Assembly: GCA_964542915.1 (NCBI GenBank) | Contig: CAZIVP010000001.1 | Coordinates: 633,856 to 697,855, forward strand | Direction of reading: 5' to 3' | Source: CAZIVP01 sp964542915 | GTDB lineage: Bacteria; Calditrichota; Calditrichia; Calditrichales; Calditrichaceae | Length of the DNA stretch: 64,000 bases | Part shown: positions 9,301 through 17,695 of the stretch, in pieces | Position numbering within the stretch: the stretch's first letter is position 1 | Layout of the letters: each line of letters opens with the position of its first letter | Notes under the pieces: model-generated | The model's input: only the letters and a program-made list of their open reading frames with translations | Database searches by the model: none | What the model was told of the DNA's origin: nothing | Translations under genes and position numbers: made by a program

Positions 9301-9866
9301 CGAAATTGTTCTATGCGTCCCGGGAGGTCATCCGGATAGATGAAATCGGTGTATTGTTTACCGATAATTTCTTCAGCCGTATAGCCGCTTATCGCCTCGA
9401 TGTTCGGCGTGATATAAATAACCCGGGATTGCATATCGAGTTTATACACAATTTCATTCAGGTTTTCGACGAGCTGTTGGTAATCGATATGCATTTCCTT
9501 TTGGGCCGGACTTAAGACGCCCTGAACCAAATAAAATGCCTTTCCCCCGGCATCGGCTTCTTCAAGTATTTCACTCGACCATTTGTAATAAGCTTTACCG
9601 CCGCTCTTATTCTTTATATGAAGAGTCAATGTCTGCTCGTATTGATCCGAGTGAAGAAATTCGCTTAGGTTTTTAAAAGCGGCTTTGTTTTTACCGGGTT
9701 TTAAAGCATCAAAAATATCACCGGTATTGGCGGCGTTTTTAAACGCAAATATATCATCGAACGACCTGTTCTTTGCAATAATTTTACCGTCCGCATCGAT
9801 AAGACAGACCGGATATTGCATCACAGCGATTATTGGCTTCCATTCTTTGGAAATGTGTTCAGACAT
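6351..9866 (-). CDS. Multi-PAS/GAF hybrid sensor histidine kinase with receiver
   Basis: A soluble 1171-residue sensor kinase; I see no membrane segment. Order: PAS about 10-115, PAS 128-242, PAS 255-370, GAF 385-528, PAS 540-655, PAS 665-780, HisKA with His804 (GGIAHDFNN), HATPase_c with the N-box Asn916 and the G-boxes DTGIGM and GSGLGLS, then a receiver with phospho-acceptor Asp1103 (LLITDVVMP) and Lys1153. The PAS folds probably read a small ligand, redox state or partner in the cytoplasm. A separate output regulator is not next to it, so the C-terminal receiver may pass phosphate to a distant partner or feed back. The ribosome site is weak (CGGAG far upstream). Confidence 0.9.
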   Translation of the reverse strand: MSEHISKEWKPIIAVMQYPVCLIDADGKIIAKNRSFDDIFAFKNAANTGDIFDALKPGKNKAAFKNLSEFLHSDQYEQTLTLHIKNKSGGKAYYKWSSEILEEADAGGKAFYLVQGVLSPAQKEMHIDYQQLVENLNEIVYKLDMQSRVIYITPNIEAISGYTAEEIIGKQYTDFIYPDDLPGRIEQFRYILSGHMEASEYRFITKKNEIVWVRTNARPVYSGKRIVGVQGVLIDISDRKAMEKTLKERERRHKLARVAGQVGIWDWDLTNNEVYIDANLKSILGYREDEVADHPKAILSLFNREDIKQLKQIYQRYKNGVIREHEFEHRLNHKNKSIRWFLNRGSARYNQDGEAVRLIGTLTDITDRKRAEIIHDVQNQISNAIHTSNSLIDLYKLIQQQLGRVIDTSNFTVIFHDKEKDQIYTSYSSDQNDKFTRVPAKKTLSENVIKNGEPLLLTSDDIHKLVEEGKVRRIGTPCKVWMGIPLFSKKEPIGALVIQNYEDKHAYSSEDLHLLNFASKQISISIEQKFAEEQLRHSEESYHQLFDNATDAIYIQKPNGEFIDVNHGAERLYGYPKSFFIGKTPEPLAAPGYNDLKEVKRCLAKAMEGTPQRFEFWGIRKNGEIFPKDVVLHRGQYFGQDVVIAFAREITAQKMAEKALRESEKKYRNLIENSNDAIYLLYNRKFEMINNKFQKMFEVTLEDVQHPDFDFMQMVAPESREMVTDRIKRMAEGRKISQSYQFTALSKGGKRIEVETSVSYIEYKDGIASQGILRDISERKKLEEQLHQAQKMEAIGKLAGGIAHDFNNILTAINGYAELGLLKSGDNNALNQNFNNILEAGERASELVKQLLAYSRKQIIQPQTLNLNDRIRKLLGMLQRMISEDIKLNTEFDNSVFTIKADPTQIEQVIFNLILNAQDAIQSKRDETFRKQITIATENLIIDAPKYRNGEWLDRGNYVQLSIADTGIGMDEETQSKIFDPFFTTKEFGKGSGLGLSTVYGIVKQNNAAIEVDSRTGEGTCITIFWPAIESLQEERTDAVKSEKAHLRGNETILFVEDNADVLDFSREGLISMGYNVKTARNGAEALEVLKENNTRFDLLITDVVMPEVDGLQLAYQLNEMDPKVKIIFTSGYVDTNLKHAEILRDRVAYIQKPYSLSQLTHKVREVLNQS

Positions 9867-10122
9867 GACAGGTTAATAACTCCGGATAAAATCAATCGCT
9901 TCAATTTCTGTTAGACAAAAAATTCGACTATTTAATTGTATCGGTAGATTACATAATTATTTGAGTTAAAATAAGGATTATCTTAATTTTTTACCAGTAT
10001 AAAAGACAATTATTACCTGTTCAAAACGAATGATCGTTTTGGATCCGAACAGCTTGACTTGAGCGGTATAGAGGGTTAACGACGGATTTCATTAAATGCA
10101 TTAAAATATGTTGTTTTAAGTT

Positions 10123-10845
10123 ATGATATTATCGACGGAAATGATCCTAATCGTTTTTTTTATCTCTCTCATTGGCGCCCTCATCCAGGGTACAATTGGC
10201 TTTGGGCTTGGTCCGCTTGCAGTGCCGTTGCTGGCGTTAATCGATCCACGCTTCATTCCGGGGCCCCTATTGATGGCGGCGTTGTTGCTTAATCTAATGA
10301 TGTTCCGGAGAGAGCATACGGCTGTTAACAAGCCCGACTTGATTTGGGCGATGGGCGGTCGTCTTATTGGAACCGTCGCGGGCGCCGGCCTGCTTTATCT
10401 GCTGAGCAGCAGCGATTTAACGCCTTTTTTTGCCGCCATGGTTCTCCTTGCGGTTTTGATCAGTGTATCGGGATGGCGTATCGCTATTAAACCGCTTAAT
10501 CTCACCGCTGCGGGATTGCTAAGCGGTTTTATGGGAACGGCCTCATCCGTTGGCGGAGCGCCCATGGCTATGCTTTACCAAAACGAAGAGGGAGCGCGCA
10601 TACGAGGCACCCTGGCCGTTATTTTCATTTTCGGTACAACCATCGGTTTGCTGGCGCTTCTGATCATCGGTCGGTTAGGTAAAAGTGAGTTGCAACTGGG
10701 GTTGCTTTTAACGCCCGGCATCGTTGGAGGTTATTTGGGATCAGGCATGACCAGAGCTTGGTTGGACCGCGGTTTTATGCGCCCCGCCATTCTTACATTG
10801 TCTACATTGCTGGCGCTCTTTTTGATTGTACGCCGTTTGTTCTAA
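10123..10845 (+). CDS. TauE/SafE family permease
   Basis: A 240-residue membrane protein made almost entirely of hydrophobic helices (about seven to eight). It shows the family's two related halves: an N-terminal IGALIQGTIGFGLGPLAVPLL and a second GFMGTASSVGGAPMAMLY repeat. The family exports sulfite, sulfoacetate or other organosulfur anions, but many members are untested. No sulfur-metabolism gene lies next to it to help. The start is ATG 10123 with a poor ribosome site; ATG 10141 is an alternative that would drop six residues. Confidence 0.8.
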   Translation: MILSTEMILIVFFISLIGALIQGTIGFGLGPLAVPLLALIDPRFIPGPLLMAALLLNLMMFRREHTAVNKPDLIWAMGGRLIGTVAGAGLLYLLSSSDLTPFFAAMVLLAVLISVSGWRIAIKPLNLTAAGLLSGFMGTASSVGGAPMAMLYQNEEGARIRGTLAVIFIFGTTIGLLALLIIGRLGKSELQLGLLLTPGIVGGYLGSGMTRAWLDRGFMRPAILTLSTLLALFLIVRRLF

Positions 10846-10968
10846 CGTATTTTGCAGAGGATCGATTGTACAAACATCGGCGTCTCGATGCAACACCGAT
10901 GCGAAGACGAAGAGTGAACAGCTTGTTTTAACGGCTGCAACCTGATTTTTTGACGGAATTTGCGGCTT

Positions 10969-10998
10969 TTGAAAAAGTGCTTATATTTCCTGTATAAC
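10969..10998 (+). promoter_or_regulatory. Candidate sigma-70-type promoter of hutU
   Basis: TTGAAA at 10969-10974 and TATAAC at 10993-10998, separated by 18 bases, 35 bases before the urocanase start. Seen by eye only. Confidence 0.4.
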
Positions 10999-11032
10999 AC
11001 ACCATGTTGAAAGAAATGGATGGAGCACTGCT

Positions 11033-13051
11033 ATGAATTCCGTTGATGTATCACAGGCCATGCGGGCGTCGTTGCCCGAGAAACTGCCGCCCGCTCCTAA
11101 ATTTGAAACCGGCATACGGCGGGCGCCCAATCGTGGTTTAAACCTGTCTAAGCAAGAGAAAGTTAAAGCTCTTAAAAACGCCTTGCGATATATCCCCCAG
11201 GCATTACACGAAGCCCTCGCACCGGAATTTTTGCAAGAACTGACGACGATGGGACGCATATACGGGTATCGTTACCGACCGGAGGGGCGCATCAAAGCGC
11301 GGCCGGTGGATGAGTATAGAGGCATTTTGAAGGCGAGAGCGCTTCAACTGAATATTGATAACAATCTCGATTTCGATGTGGCCCTTTATCCTTATGAGCT
11401 GGTTACCTACGGGGAAACCGGTCAGGTTTGTCAAAACTGGATGCAATACCGCCTCATCAAACAATATCTTGAGGTAATAAGAGAGGATCAGACCCTCGTA
11501 GTTCAATCCGGCCATCCGCTGGGCATTTTTCCGAGTAGTAAAGAAGCGCCCCTCGTTATTTCCACCAACGGTTTACTGGTGGGGCAATGGGACCATCCGG
11601 AACATTTTAAAAAATTGGCGGCCATGGGTGTCTCCAATTATGGACAGATGACGGCGGGCGGTTGGATGTATATCGGACCGCAAGGAATCGTACACGGTAC
11701 CTATCTTACCCTGCTTAACGCAGGGCGTCGTTACCTCGGTATCGCCGAAGACAAGGATTTGAAAGGTGTATGTTTTGTCAGTTCCGGTCTGGGCGGTATG
11801 TCCGGCGCACAGGCAAAAGCCATCGAAATCGCCGGCGGTATCGGTGTTATTGCGGAAGTGGATTATAGCCGCATCGAAACCCGTCGTTCCCAGGGGTGGT
11901 TAAGTCTGGTATCCGATAACCTCAACGAAATTGCCGGTTGGATTACCGAGTATCGACATAATGGCCGGGCAGTTTCCATTGCTTATTACGGAAATGTGGT
12001 TGATCTGCTCGAATATCTGGTGGAAAATCAGATAGACGTTGAACTGTTATCGGATCAAACTTCCTGCCATGCGGTTTATGAAGGGGGTTACACGCCCGCC
12101 GGAATCTCGTTTGAGGAAGGGCGCCGTTTATTGAAAGAGTCTCCGCAAGAATTTAATCAGGCGGTTAATCGTTCTCTTAAGCGTCATTTTCAGGCGCTCA
12201 AGACTTTGACGGAGCGCGGAGCGTACTTCTGGGATTACGGTAACAGTTTTATGGCTTCCGTGTTTGAGGCCGGCGAGACGGATATTGCGCACAACAAAAG
12301 AGACACTTCCGAGGGTTTTATCTGGCCGTCGTATGTGGAAGATATTATGGGTCCGATCTGTTTTGATCGCGGTTTCGGCCCCTTCCGCTGGGTCTGTCTG
12401 AGCGGAAAAGATGAAGATTTGCACAAGACCGACCGGGTTGCCATGGATTGTATCGATCCAAAGAAAAGTTCGTTGCATCGGGATAACCATCATTGGATAG
12501 CGACGGCTGATGAAAACAAGCTGGTGGTTGGCAGTAAAGCACGCATCCTGTATTCCGATGAAGAGGGCAGGATTCAAATTGCGCTTAAATTTAATGAAAT
12601 GGTACGAAACGGTGTGATCGGACCGGTGATTATCGGACGCGATCATCACGATGTATCGGGCACCGATTCGCCGTTCCGGGAGACGGCTAATATTTATGAC
12701 GGCAGCCGTACTACGGCCGATATGTCCGTTCATTGTTTTGGGGGCAATATCGCGCGCGGCATGACGCTGGTGGTCTTATCCAACGGCGGGGGCGTCGGTA
12801 TCGGACGCGCAAGTAACGGTGGTAATGGCATCGTTCTGGACGGTAAAAAAGAGACCGACGCGGTTATTAGAAGCGGGTTGTCCTGGGATGTAATGGGCGG
12901 TGTGGCGCGGCGAAGCTGGGCGAGAAATCAACCCGCCATAGAAACGGCCAGAGCCTGGAATGAAAAGCATAAAGATGAAGGGCACATCACACTACCGCAA
13001 ACACCGCCGGATGGTTTGGTTGAGTCGCTGATCGATCGTTCCGAAGAGTAG
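11033..13051 (+). CDS. hutU: Urocanate hydratase (urocanase), long form
   Basis: Second enzyme of histidine breakdown: it hydrates urocanate to imidazolone propionate with tightly bound NAD+ as electrophile. The NAD-binding stretch GLGGMSGAQAKA and the active-site region PICFDRGFGPFRW with Cys443 are present, as is DQTSCHAVYEGGYTP. At 672 residues it is the longer form rather than the roughly 550-residue enterobacterial/pseudomonad form. ATG 11033 is preceded by GGAG seven bases upstream. hutH, hutI and hutG are not in the window, so the pathway is either scattered or this enzyme acts alone. A promoter candidate sits directly upstream. Confidence 0.93.
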   Translation: MNSVDVSQAMRASLPEKLPPAPKFETGIRRAPNRGLNLSKQEKVKALKNALRYIPQALHEALAPEFLQELTTMGRIYGYRYRPEGRIKARPVDEYRGILKARALQLNIDNNLDFDVALYPYELVTYGETGQVCQNWMQYRLIKQYLEVIREDQTLVVQSGHPLGIFPSSKEAPLVISTNGLLVGQWDHPEHFKKLAAMGVSNYGQMTAGGWMYIGPQGIVHGTYLTLLNAGRRYLGIAEDKDLKGVCFVSSGLGGMSGAQAKAIEIAGGIGVIAEVDYSRIETRRSQGWLSLVSDNLNEIAGWITEYRHNGRAVSIAYYGNVVDLLEYLVENQIDVELLSDQTSCHAVYEGGYTPAGISFEEGRRLLKESPQEFNQAVNRSLKRHFQALKTLTERGAYFWDYGNSFMASVFEAGETDIAHNKRDTSEGFIWPSYVEDIMGPICFDRGFGPFRWVCLSGKDEDLHKTDRVAMDCIDPKKSSLHRDNHHWIATADENKLVVGSKARILYSDEEGRIQIALKFNEMVRNGVIGPVIIGRDHHDVSGTDSPFRETANIYDGSRTTADMSVHCFGGNIARGMTLVVLSNGGGVGIGRASNGGNGIVLDGKKETDAVIRSGLSWDVMGGVARRSWARNQPAIETARAWNEKHKDEGHITLPQTPPDGLVESLIDRSEE

Positions 13052-13092
13052 CCCGGAACACGGTGCGTGTATCGATTGATCGTAAACCGGTT

Positions 13093-16000
13093 TTAATCTT
13101 CCCCCACCCGGCCCAAAGGCAATTCTTCCAGATTAATCTCGCTCAAATTGAAACGTTCCACCAGTAACTGCTGGTCATTGATTTCACGGTCGCCGACGAT
13201 TTGTACATCCAATATACCGCCCGCTTTAATACCGGTGCGTAAAAAGTTCATCTCATCCAGGCAAAGGCTCCAACCGTTTAACCAGTTTTCCAGATCGCGT
13301 CGCTGGTCCTGATCGCCTTTGAAGTGTACGAGTAAATCGATATCGCTGCCGGGCTGGGCGGTTTTATTTTTAGCGCTGCCCAGCAAATAACACGCTTTAA
13401 CTCCGAAACGTTCGGGATCAATCTGAGAAGCCAGCTTTTCCGCCATATAGGTGCGCCATACCGTATGATCTTCGGGTTGTGCTCCGACGGTCAGATTACG
13501 GTGTACTTCCTGCGGCGAGGCGAGCGCTGTCGAAGGAGGCGCTAAAATGCCGGCTGCGAACTCCTGATCGGCGTTCATCAGCAGGCTGAGTAAAAATCCG
13601 TTGGCCGCCTGGGAGACTTCAATAACATGAACGACGTCGCTTAAATAGGAGTAGGCCGGCACTAACTCAAATAGCATGTTGGGCGCCTCTTTAAAAAAGG
13701 ATTCCCTGAATATAACGCCTTCGTCATCGGGATAGAGCGGCAGGTAAAAGATGGAAGATTCCACCAAATCCTGGAAAAAGTGGGTGCCGAAGGACAGATC
13801 GGGAAGATAGTTGCCTTTTTTCTTGGCAATTTCAATTAATACGGCGGCGTTGTTGATATCGGAATACGTTACGCTGACGCCCAGCTTAATATCGCCGCGA
13901 CTGCCCCAACGGCCGGGGCCCATTAAAATAAACCGACGCTTGGGTAATAGTTTATTCAGCTCGCTCACCACCTGACCGATGGCTTTCAAATCTTCCAGGT
14001 CTTCGACTTCGCTGTATTTATCGGGCTCCACATAAACGATATATTTAATATTGTTCACGGTGCCGTTGGATATGTATCGACGGGCGGAGAAAATAATACG
14101 CTCCTGCGGCAAATTATCCGGGATGATGGCCGGGGCGTGGTATTGTGAATAACTTTGCGGACGGCATTGCAGTAGATAAAAATTTTTGCCGTCGTGTGCA
14201 AATTCGATATCCACAGGTGTTGCCATTGCGCTCTGGAGCACCTTTAATATGGTATGAATTTCTTTTACGAATGCTGTATCGGATATGAGTCCCTCGAACG
14301 TAATAACGGTATCGGCTTCCTGAAAATTGGTGTTAAAAGCGGTCGGTTTTCGCAGATGATCGTGCTCGAATACGGAAGCCAGTTTATCAATGACAGGATA
14401 TTCGTTACCATGCTCGCGCAATAATTCCGAAATGTCAATGGTCTCGAATTTATTGGTTTTAAGATTGATGACATCCATTTTTTGCGGTGAATAACGCACC
14501 CTTTCATCAAGACTCACATTGGCGCGTAAATTCGGCTGCCCGGGGGCAACAAGGGTGGGGTAATCGTCGCTCAAACGGTCCACCGCGCGGGTGCCCAAAC
14601 CCGGAACCAGGCGTACTAAACCGTCCTCCCGTTTAATACGCGGCGACCAGCGAAATTCATTATTGCTGAAAGCCACGCCGGCAAAGGCCGGCATGAAATA
14701 ATCTCCGACCTGTTGTCCCACCACTTGCTGGATCATGACGCCCATCTCTTCATGAAAATCGAGCAGCCCGCGTTCCGCACGATACTGAATGGGATCGGGG
14801 CCGATGGTGGATGCGTAAACCTCGGCAATGGCGTCCATCAGGGCATTCAAACGCTCTTCTTTGCTGCCTTGATTGGCGATGAATAAACTTTTGTATTTGC
14901 CTGAAAAAGCCGAACCCAGGCGATCTTCCAGGAGGCTGGAGCTCCTGACAACCAGGGGCCGCGTGCCAAAATCGTCCAAAGCCACCGATAAACCCTGCTT
15001 CAATTCGCCCGGAAAGTGCGAATTTTTAAATAGTTGGATAATATGCGGATACTCTTTTTTGACCTCTTCGATCGGTTTGTATTTTTGTTCTAAAATCTCT
15101 TCCAGGTTGTTATAGTGCATGAAATGGATCATGGAATCGGAGGTGATGTACCAGGTTTTAGGGGTTTTGATATCGCGGAGTACATTTTTGAATTCATTGG
15201 CTTTACGCAATACACGGAATGCCAGAAACATACCGGCGCTTTTGCCGCCCAACTTACCGTGGCTGCCCGTCGGAAAAATCATCCGGTGCAGGATATCGTG
15301 AAAATCGCGGACATGCACGTAATTCTTGGCAATGTTGATAAATTCCAGTTGATCACTGAAAAAACGCCTGATTAATGCCGCGCGCACGCCGATACGTGCA
15401 GACGGGGCAAGAGCCATACCGTCGGGATTAATCTGATAGTAGCGCCGGATTGCCTCGTTAATATCGGTGAGCGACGAATCGTTATTGGATACGGCTTTTA
15501 TTAGAAAGCTGGTTTTATCCTGTTGCATCCACTGTTGGATTCGGGTGAGGATTTCACGGTTGTTCATATGGTGGGCGGCGATTTGAAAGACCTTTTTACT
15601 GAGCGCGAACATATCGCCGAAACGCCGGCGCGCCAGAGGCGTATTGGTTTCGCCGAGTGCTTTCTCTTCTTCCCGCGCTGCAAAAGGATTAAATTGCTGC
15701 AACAATTGATCGGTCTCTTCAATGCCGCGCCAAACCAGATGGTTTAACATTTTTCGGGTAATACGGATGTATGTATCCGGATCGGTCCGTTTTAATAACT
15801 CCAGTATAACACGCCACTCGCCTTCATTGCGTGAGGACATATCCTGCTTGGTGGTTTCCCATTTGTTAAAGACCGATTTTAGCTTCTGATACATTATATA
15901 GTGGCCGAGTCGCTGGGCAATGGTATCCAAAAGACGTTTTTCTTCAAGTAAAAACGGTCCCACATCGGCTTCCGGTTTTTCCTGAGAGTAGGAGACCCGT

Positions 16001-16290
16001 ATGGAGCCGACCACACGGTCCTGGACGGTAATATTGGTATTCAGGGCCCAGGGAGATTCTTTGTATTCCGGACTCTTATAAACATGGTCGCCATAAACAA
16101 GTTTTACATTGCAGATTTCAGGGTACTGCAAGGCGGGGGGGATGATGGATATTAGCCTGGAAAATAATTCATCGAAATCTTTATCGGTATGGTGCAAAAG
16201 CTCTTCGAGTTCATAAAGACAGTTTAACTCTTTGACACGCTCTTCCAGGGTATCAATTAAACGGTTGAGTGTTTTGGGATCTTCTGACAT
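13093..16290 (-). CDS. PPDK_N ATP-grasp protein with GAF-like N-terminus and C-terminal nucleotidyltransferase
   Basis: 1065 residues of unusual build. Residues about 15-140 look like a degenerate GAF domain. Residues about 343-715 match the ATP-grasp PEP/pyruvate-binding domain of PEP synthase and PPDK: GKLGGKSAGMF (345-355), VVRSSSLLED (447-456), AFSGKYKS and IEFAHDGKNFYLLQCRPQS at its end. A conserved uncharacterised block follows with GPGRWGSRGD (791-800) and FGTHFFQDLVES. Residues about 960-1060 form a polymerase-beta-type nucleotidyltransferase with GSAKNKTAQPGSDIDLL (Asp983, Asp985). The TSH phospho-histidine motif and the PEP-binding barrel are absent, so it is not a PEP synthase. Function unknown. 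It lies just downstream of the gdhA terminator. Confidence 0.75.
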   Translation of the reverse strand: MSEDPKTLNRLIDTLEERVKELNCLYELEELLHHTDKDFDELFSRLISIIPPALQYPEICNVKLVYGDHVYKSPEYKESPWALNTNITVQDRVVGSIRVSYSQEKPEADVGPFLLEEKRLLDTIAQRLGHYIMYQKLKSVFNKWETTKQDMSSRNEGEWRVILELLKRTDPDTYIRITRKMLNHLVWRGIEETDQLLQQFNPFAAREEEKALGETNTPLARRRFGDMFALSKKVFQIAAHHMNNREILTRIQQWMQQDKTSFLIKAVSNNDSSLTDINEAIRRYYQINPDGMALAPSARIGVRAALIRRFFSDQLEFINIAKNYVHVRDFHDILHRMIFPTGSHGKLGGKSAGMFLAFRVLRKANEFKNVLRDIKTPKTWYITSDSMIHFMHYNNLEEILEQKYKPIEEVKKEYPHIIQLFKNSHFPGELKQGLSVALDDFGTRPLVVRSSSLLEDRLGSAFSGKYKSLFIANQGSKEERLNALMDAIAEVYASTIGPDPIQYRAERGLLDFHEEMGVMIQQVVGQQVGDYFMPAFAGVAFSNNEFRWSPRIKREDGLVRLVPGLGTRAVDRLSDDYPTLVAPGQPNLRANVSLDERVRYSPQKMDVINLKTNKFETIDISELLREHGNEYPVIDKLASVFEHDHLRKPTAFNTNFQEADTVITFEGLISDTAFVKEIHTILKVLQSAMATPVDIEFAHDGKNFYLLQCRPQSYSQYHAPAIIPDNLPQERIIFSARRYISNGTVNNIKYIVYVEPDKYSEVEDLEDLKAIGQVVSELNKLLPKRRFILMGPGRWGSRGDIKLGVSVTYSDINNAAVLIEIAKKKGNYLPDLSFGTHFFQDLVESSIFYLPLYPDDEGVIFRESFFKEAPNMLFELVPAYSYLSDVVHVIEVSQAANGFLLSLLMNADQEFAAGILAPPSTALASPQEVHRNLTVGAQPEDHTVWRTYMAEKLASQIDPERFGVKACYLLGSAKNKTAQPGSDIDLLVHFKGDQDQRRDLENWLNGWSLCLDEMNFLRTGIKAGGILDVQIVGDREINDQQLLVERFNLSEINLEELPLGRVGED

Positions 16291-16337
16291 GTTTTCACCC
16301 GATTGGCGGTAACAATTTTGTTTGGTTGGACTTAATA

Positions 16338-16368
16338 TAAAAAATCCGGTAGCGTTACGCTACCGGAT
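16338..16368 (-). terminator. Rho-independent terminator of gdhA
   Basis: Perfect 11-base-pair stem (16344-16354 with 16358-16368) and a three-base loop. On the - strand it is followed by six T residues. It lies 37 bases after the gdhA stop and separates it from the PPDK_N-type gene. Confidence 0.9.
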
Positions 16369-16405
16369 GCGAATAGGAGGGATTATATGCAATGAACTAT
16401 ATGGG

Positions 16406-17695
16406 CTATAACCAACCGCGGTCTTTTGAGGCCTGCGCTACACGTTCAATGGCAATAATATAGGCGGCGTCTCGGGTATAAAGCTTGCGCTGCGTTGCTA
16501 AGTTGGTTACATCCCAGAAGGCGTCGGTCATCTTTTGATCGACTTTTGCCAGCACTTCATCCTTCGGCCAGTAATAATTCATGTTGCTTTGAACCTGTTC
16601 AAAGTAACTGCACGTTACGCCGCCGGCATTGGCTAGAAAATCGGGGATGACGAAAACCTTACGCTGGTTGAGCACCTTATCGGCGTCTGGTGTGGTTGGG
16701 CCGTTGGCGCCTTCGGCGATTATTTTAACTTTGCGGCTGATTTTTTCCACATTGTCGCCGGTGATCTGGTTTTCAAGGGCACAGGGTAGTAGGATATCCA
16801 CTTCTTCTTCCAACCAGGCGTCGGCGTCCAGAACTTCGTAGCCTTTACCCGCGGCATTATCCTTATTGATTCCGCCGAAGCGATCGGTTATGGAACGTAA
16901 CTCATCAAGATTGATGCCGTCTTTTTTACGATAGGTAAAGGCCTTGGATTCCGACTGATCCCAGCAGGCGACGCTGGTTACCTTGCCGCCCAATTGCGTG
17001 TAGAGTTCGATGGCATACTGAGCGACGTTGCCAAATCCCTGAACGCTGGCCACCGTATCTTTGGGATCGATATCAAGATGCTTTAAGGCCTCGCGAACGG
17101 TATAAATCAAGCCGTAGCCCGTGGCTTCCGTTCTACCCAGAGAACCGCCCATACCCACCGGTTTTCCGGTGATCAAGCCGGGATATCGTCCTCCGGTAAT
17201 GGTTTCATATTCATCCAACATCCAAAGCATATGCTGGGCGTTTGTCATTACATCCGGCGCCGGAACATCAGCGAGAGGGCCGATATTTTTGTATACCTGC
17301 CGCACCCAACCGCGACATATTTGTTCCTGTTCACGGGCGCTCAGGTTGTGGGGATCGCAAATGACGCCGCCTTTTCCCCCGCCGAGGGGCAAAGACGCCA
17401 CGGCGGTTTTCCAGGTCATCCACATCGAAAGAGCACGAACCGTATCGATGGTTTCCTGTGGATGGAAGCGAATACCGCCTTTGGCCGGGCCGCGCGCATC
17501 GTTGTGCTGGCAGCGGAACCCGCGAAATACCTGGACGGAGCCGTCATCCATGTGTACAGGGATACTGAAATGAAATTCCCGTAACGGATATCGCAAGAGT
17601 TCTCTTGATGCCGGATCAAGATTTATCATATCGGCGACTTTATCAAATTGAGCCTGCGCCATCTCAAAGGCGTTAAATGCTTTCTTCTGTGCCAT
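16406..17695 (-). CDS. gdhA: Glu/Leu/Phe/Val-type dehydrogenase, probably glutamate dehydrogenase
   Basis: Interconverts glutamate and 2-oxoglutarate plus ammonium with NAD(P). At 429 residues it is the short hexameric class. The substrate/catalytic lysines are Lys96 (MTWKTAVA) and Lys108 (PLGGGKGG), and the Rossmann motif is GFGNVAQYA near residue 220. ATG 17695 is preceded by AAAGGAAG at a good distance. A weak promoter (TTGTAA, 19-base spacer, TATAAC at 17724-17729) could start just upstream. The gene is a single transcription unit closed by a strong terminator. Leucine or phenylalanine dehydrogenases share the fold, but the length and the GGGKGG context favour glutamate. Confidence 0.88.
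   Translation of the reverse strand: MAQKKAFNAFEMAQAQFDKVADMINLDPASRELLRYPLREFHFSIPVHMDDGSVQVFRGFRCQHNDARGPAKGGIRFHPQETIDTVRALSMWMTWKTAVASLPLGGGKGGVICDPHNLSAREQEQICRGWVRQVYKNIGPLADVPAPDVMTNAQHMLWMLDEYETITGGRYPGLITGKPVGMGGSLGRTEATGYGLIYTVREALKHLDIDPKDTVASVQGFGNVAQYAIELYTQLGGKVTSVACWDQSESKAFTYRKKDGINLDELRSITDRFGGINKDNAAGKGYEVLDADAWLEEEVDILLPCALENQITGDNVEKISRKVKIIAEGANGPTTPDADKVLNQRKVFVIPDFLANAGGVTCSYFEQVQSNMNYYWPKDEVLAKVDQKMTDAFWDVTNLATQRKLYTRDAAYIIAIERVAQASKDRGWL

Noticed and set aside
13093..16290. PEP synthase or pyruvate phosphate dikinase
   Set aside because: The phosphohistidine swivelling motif and the PEP-binding barrel are absent.
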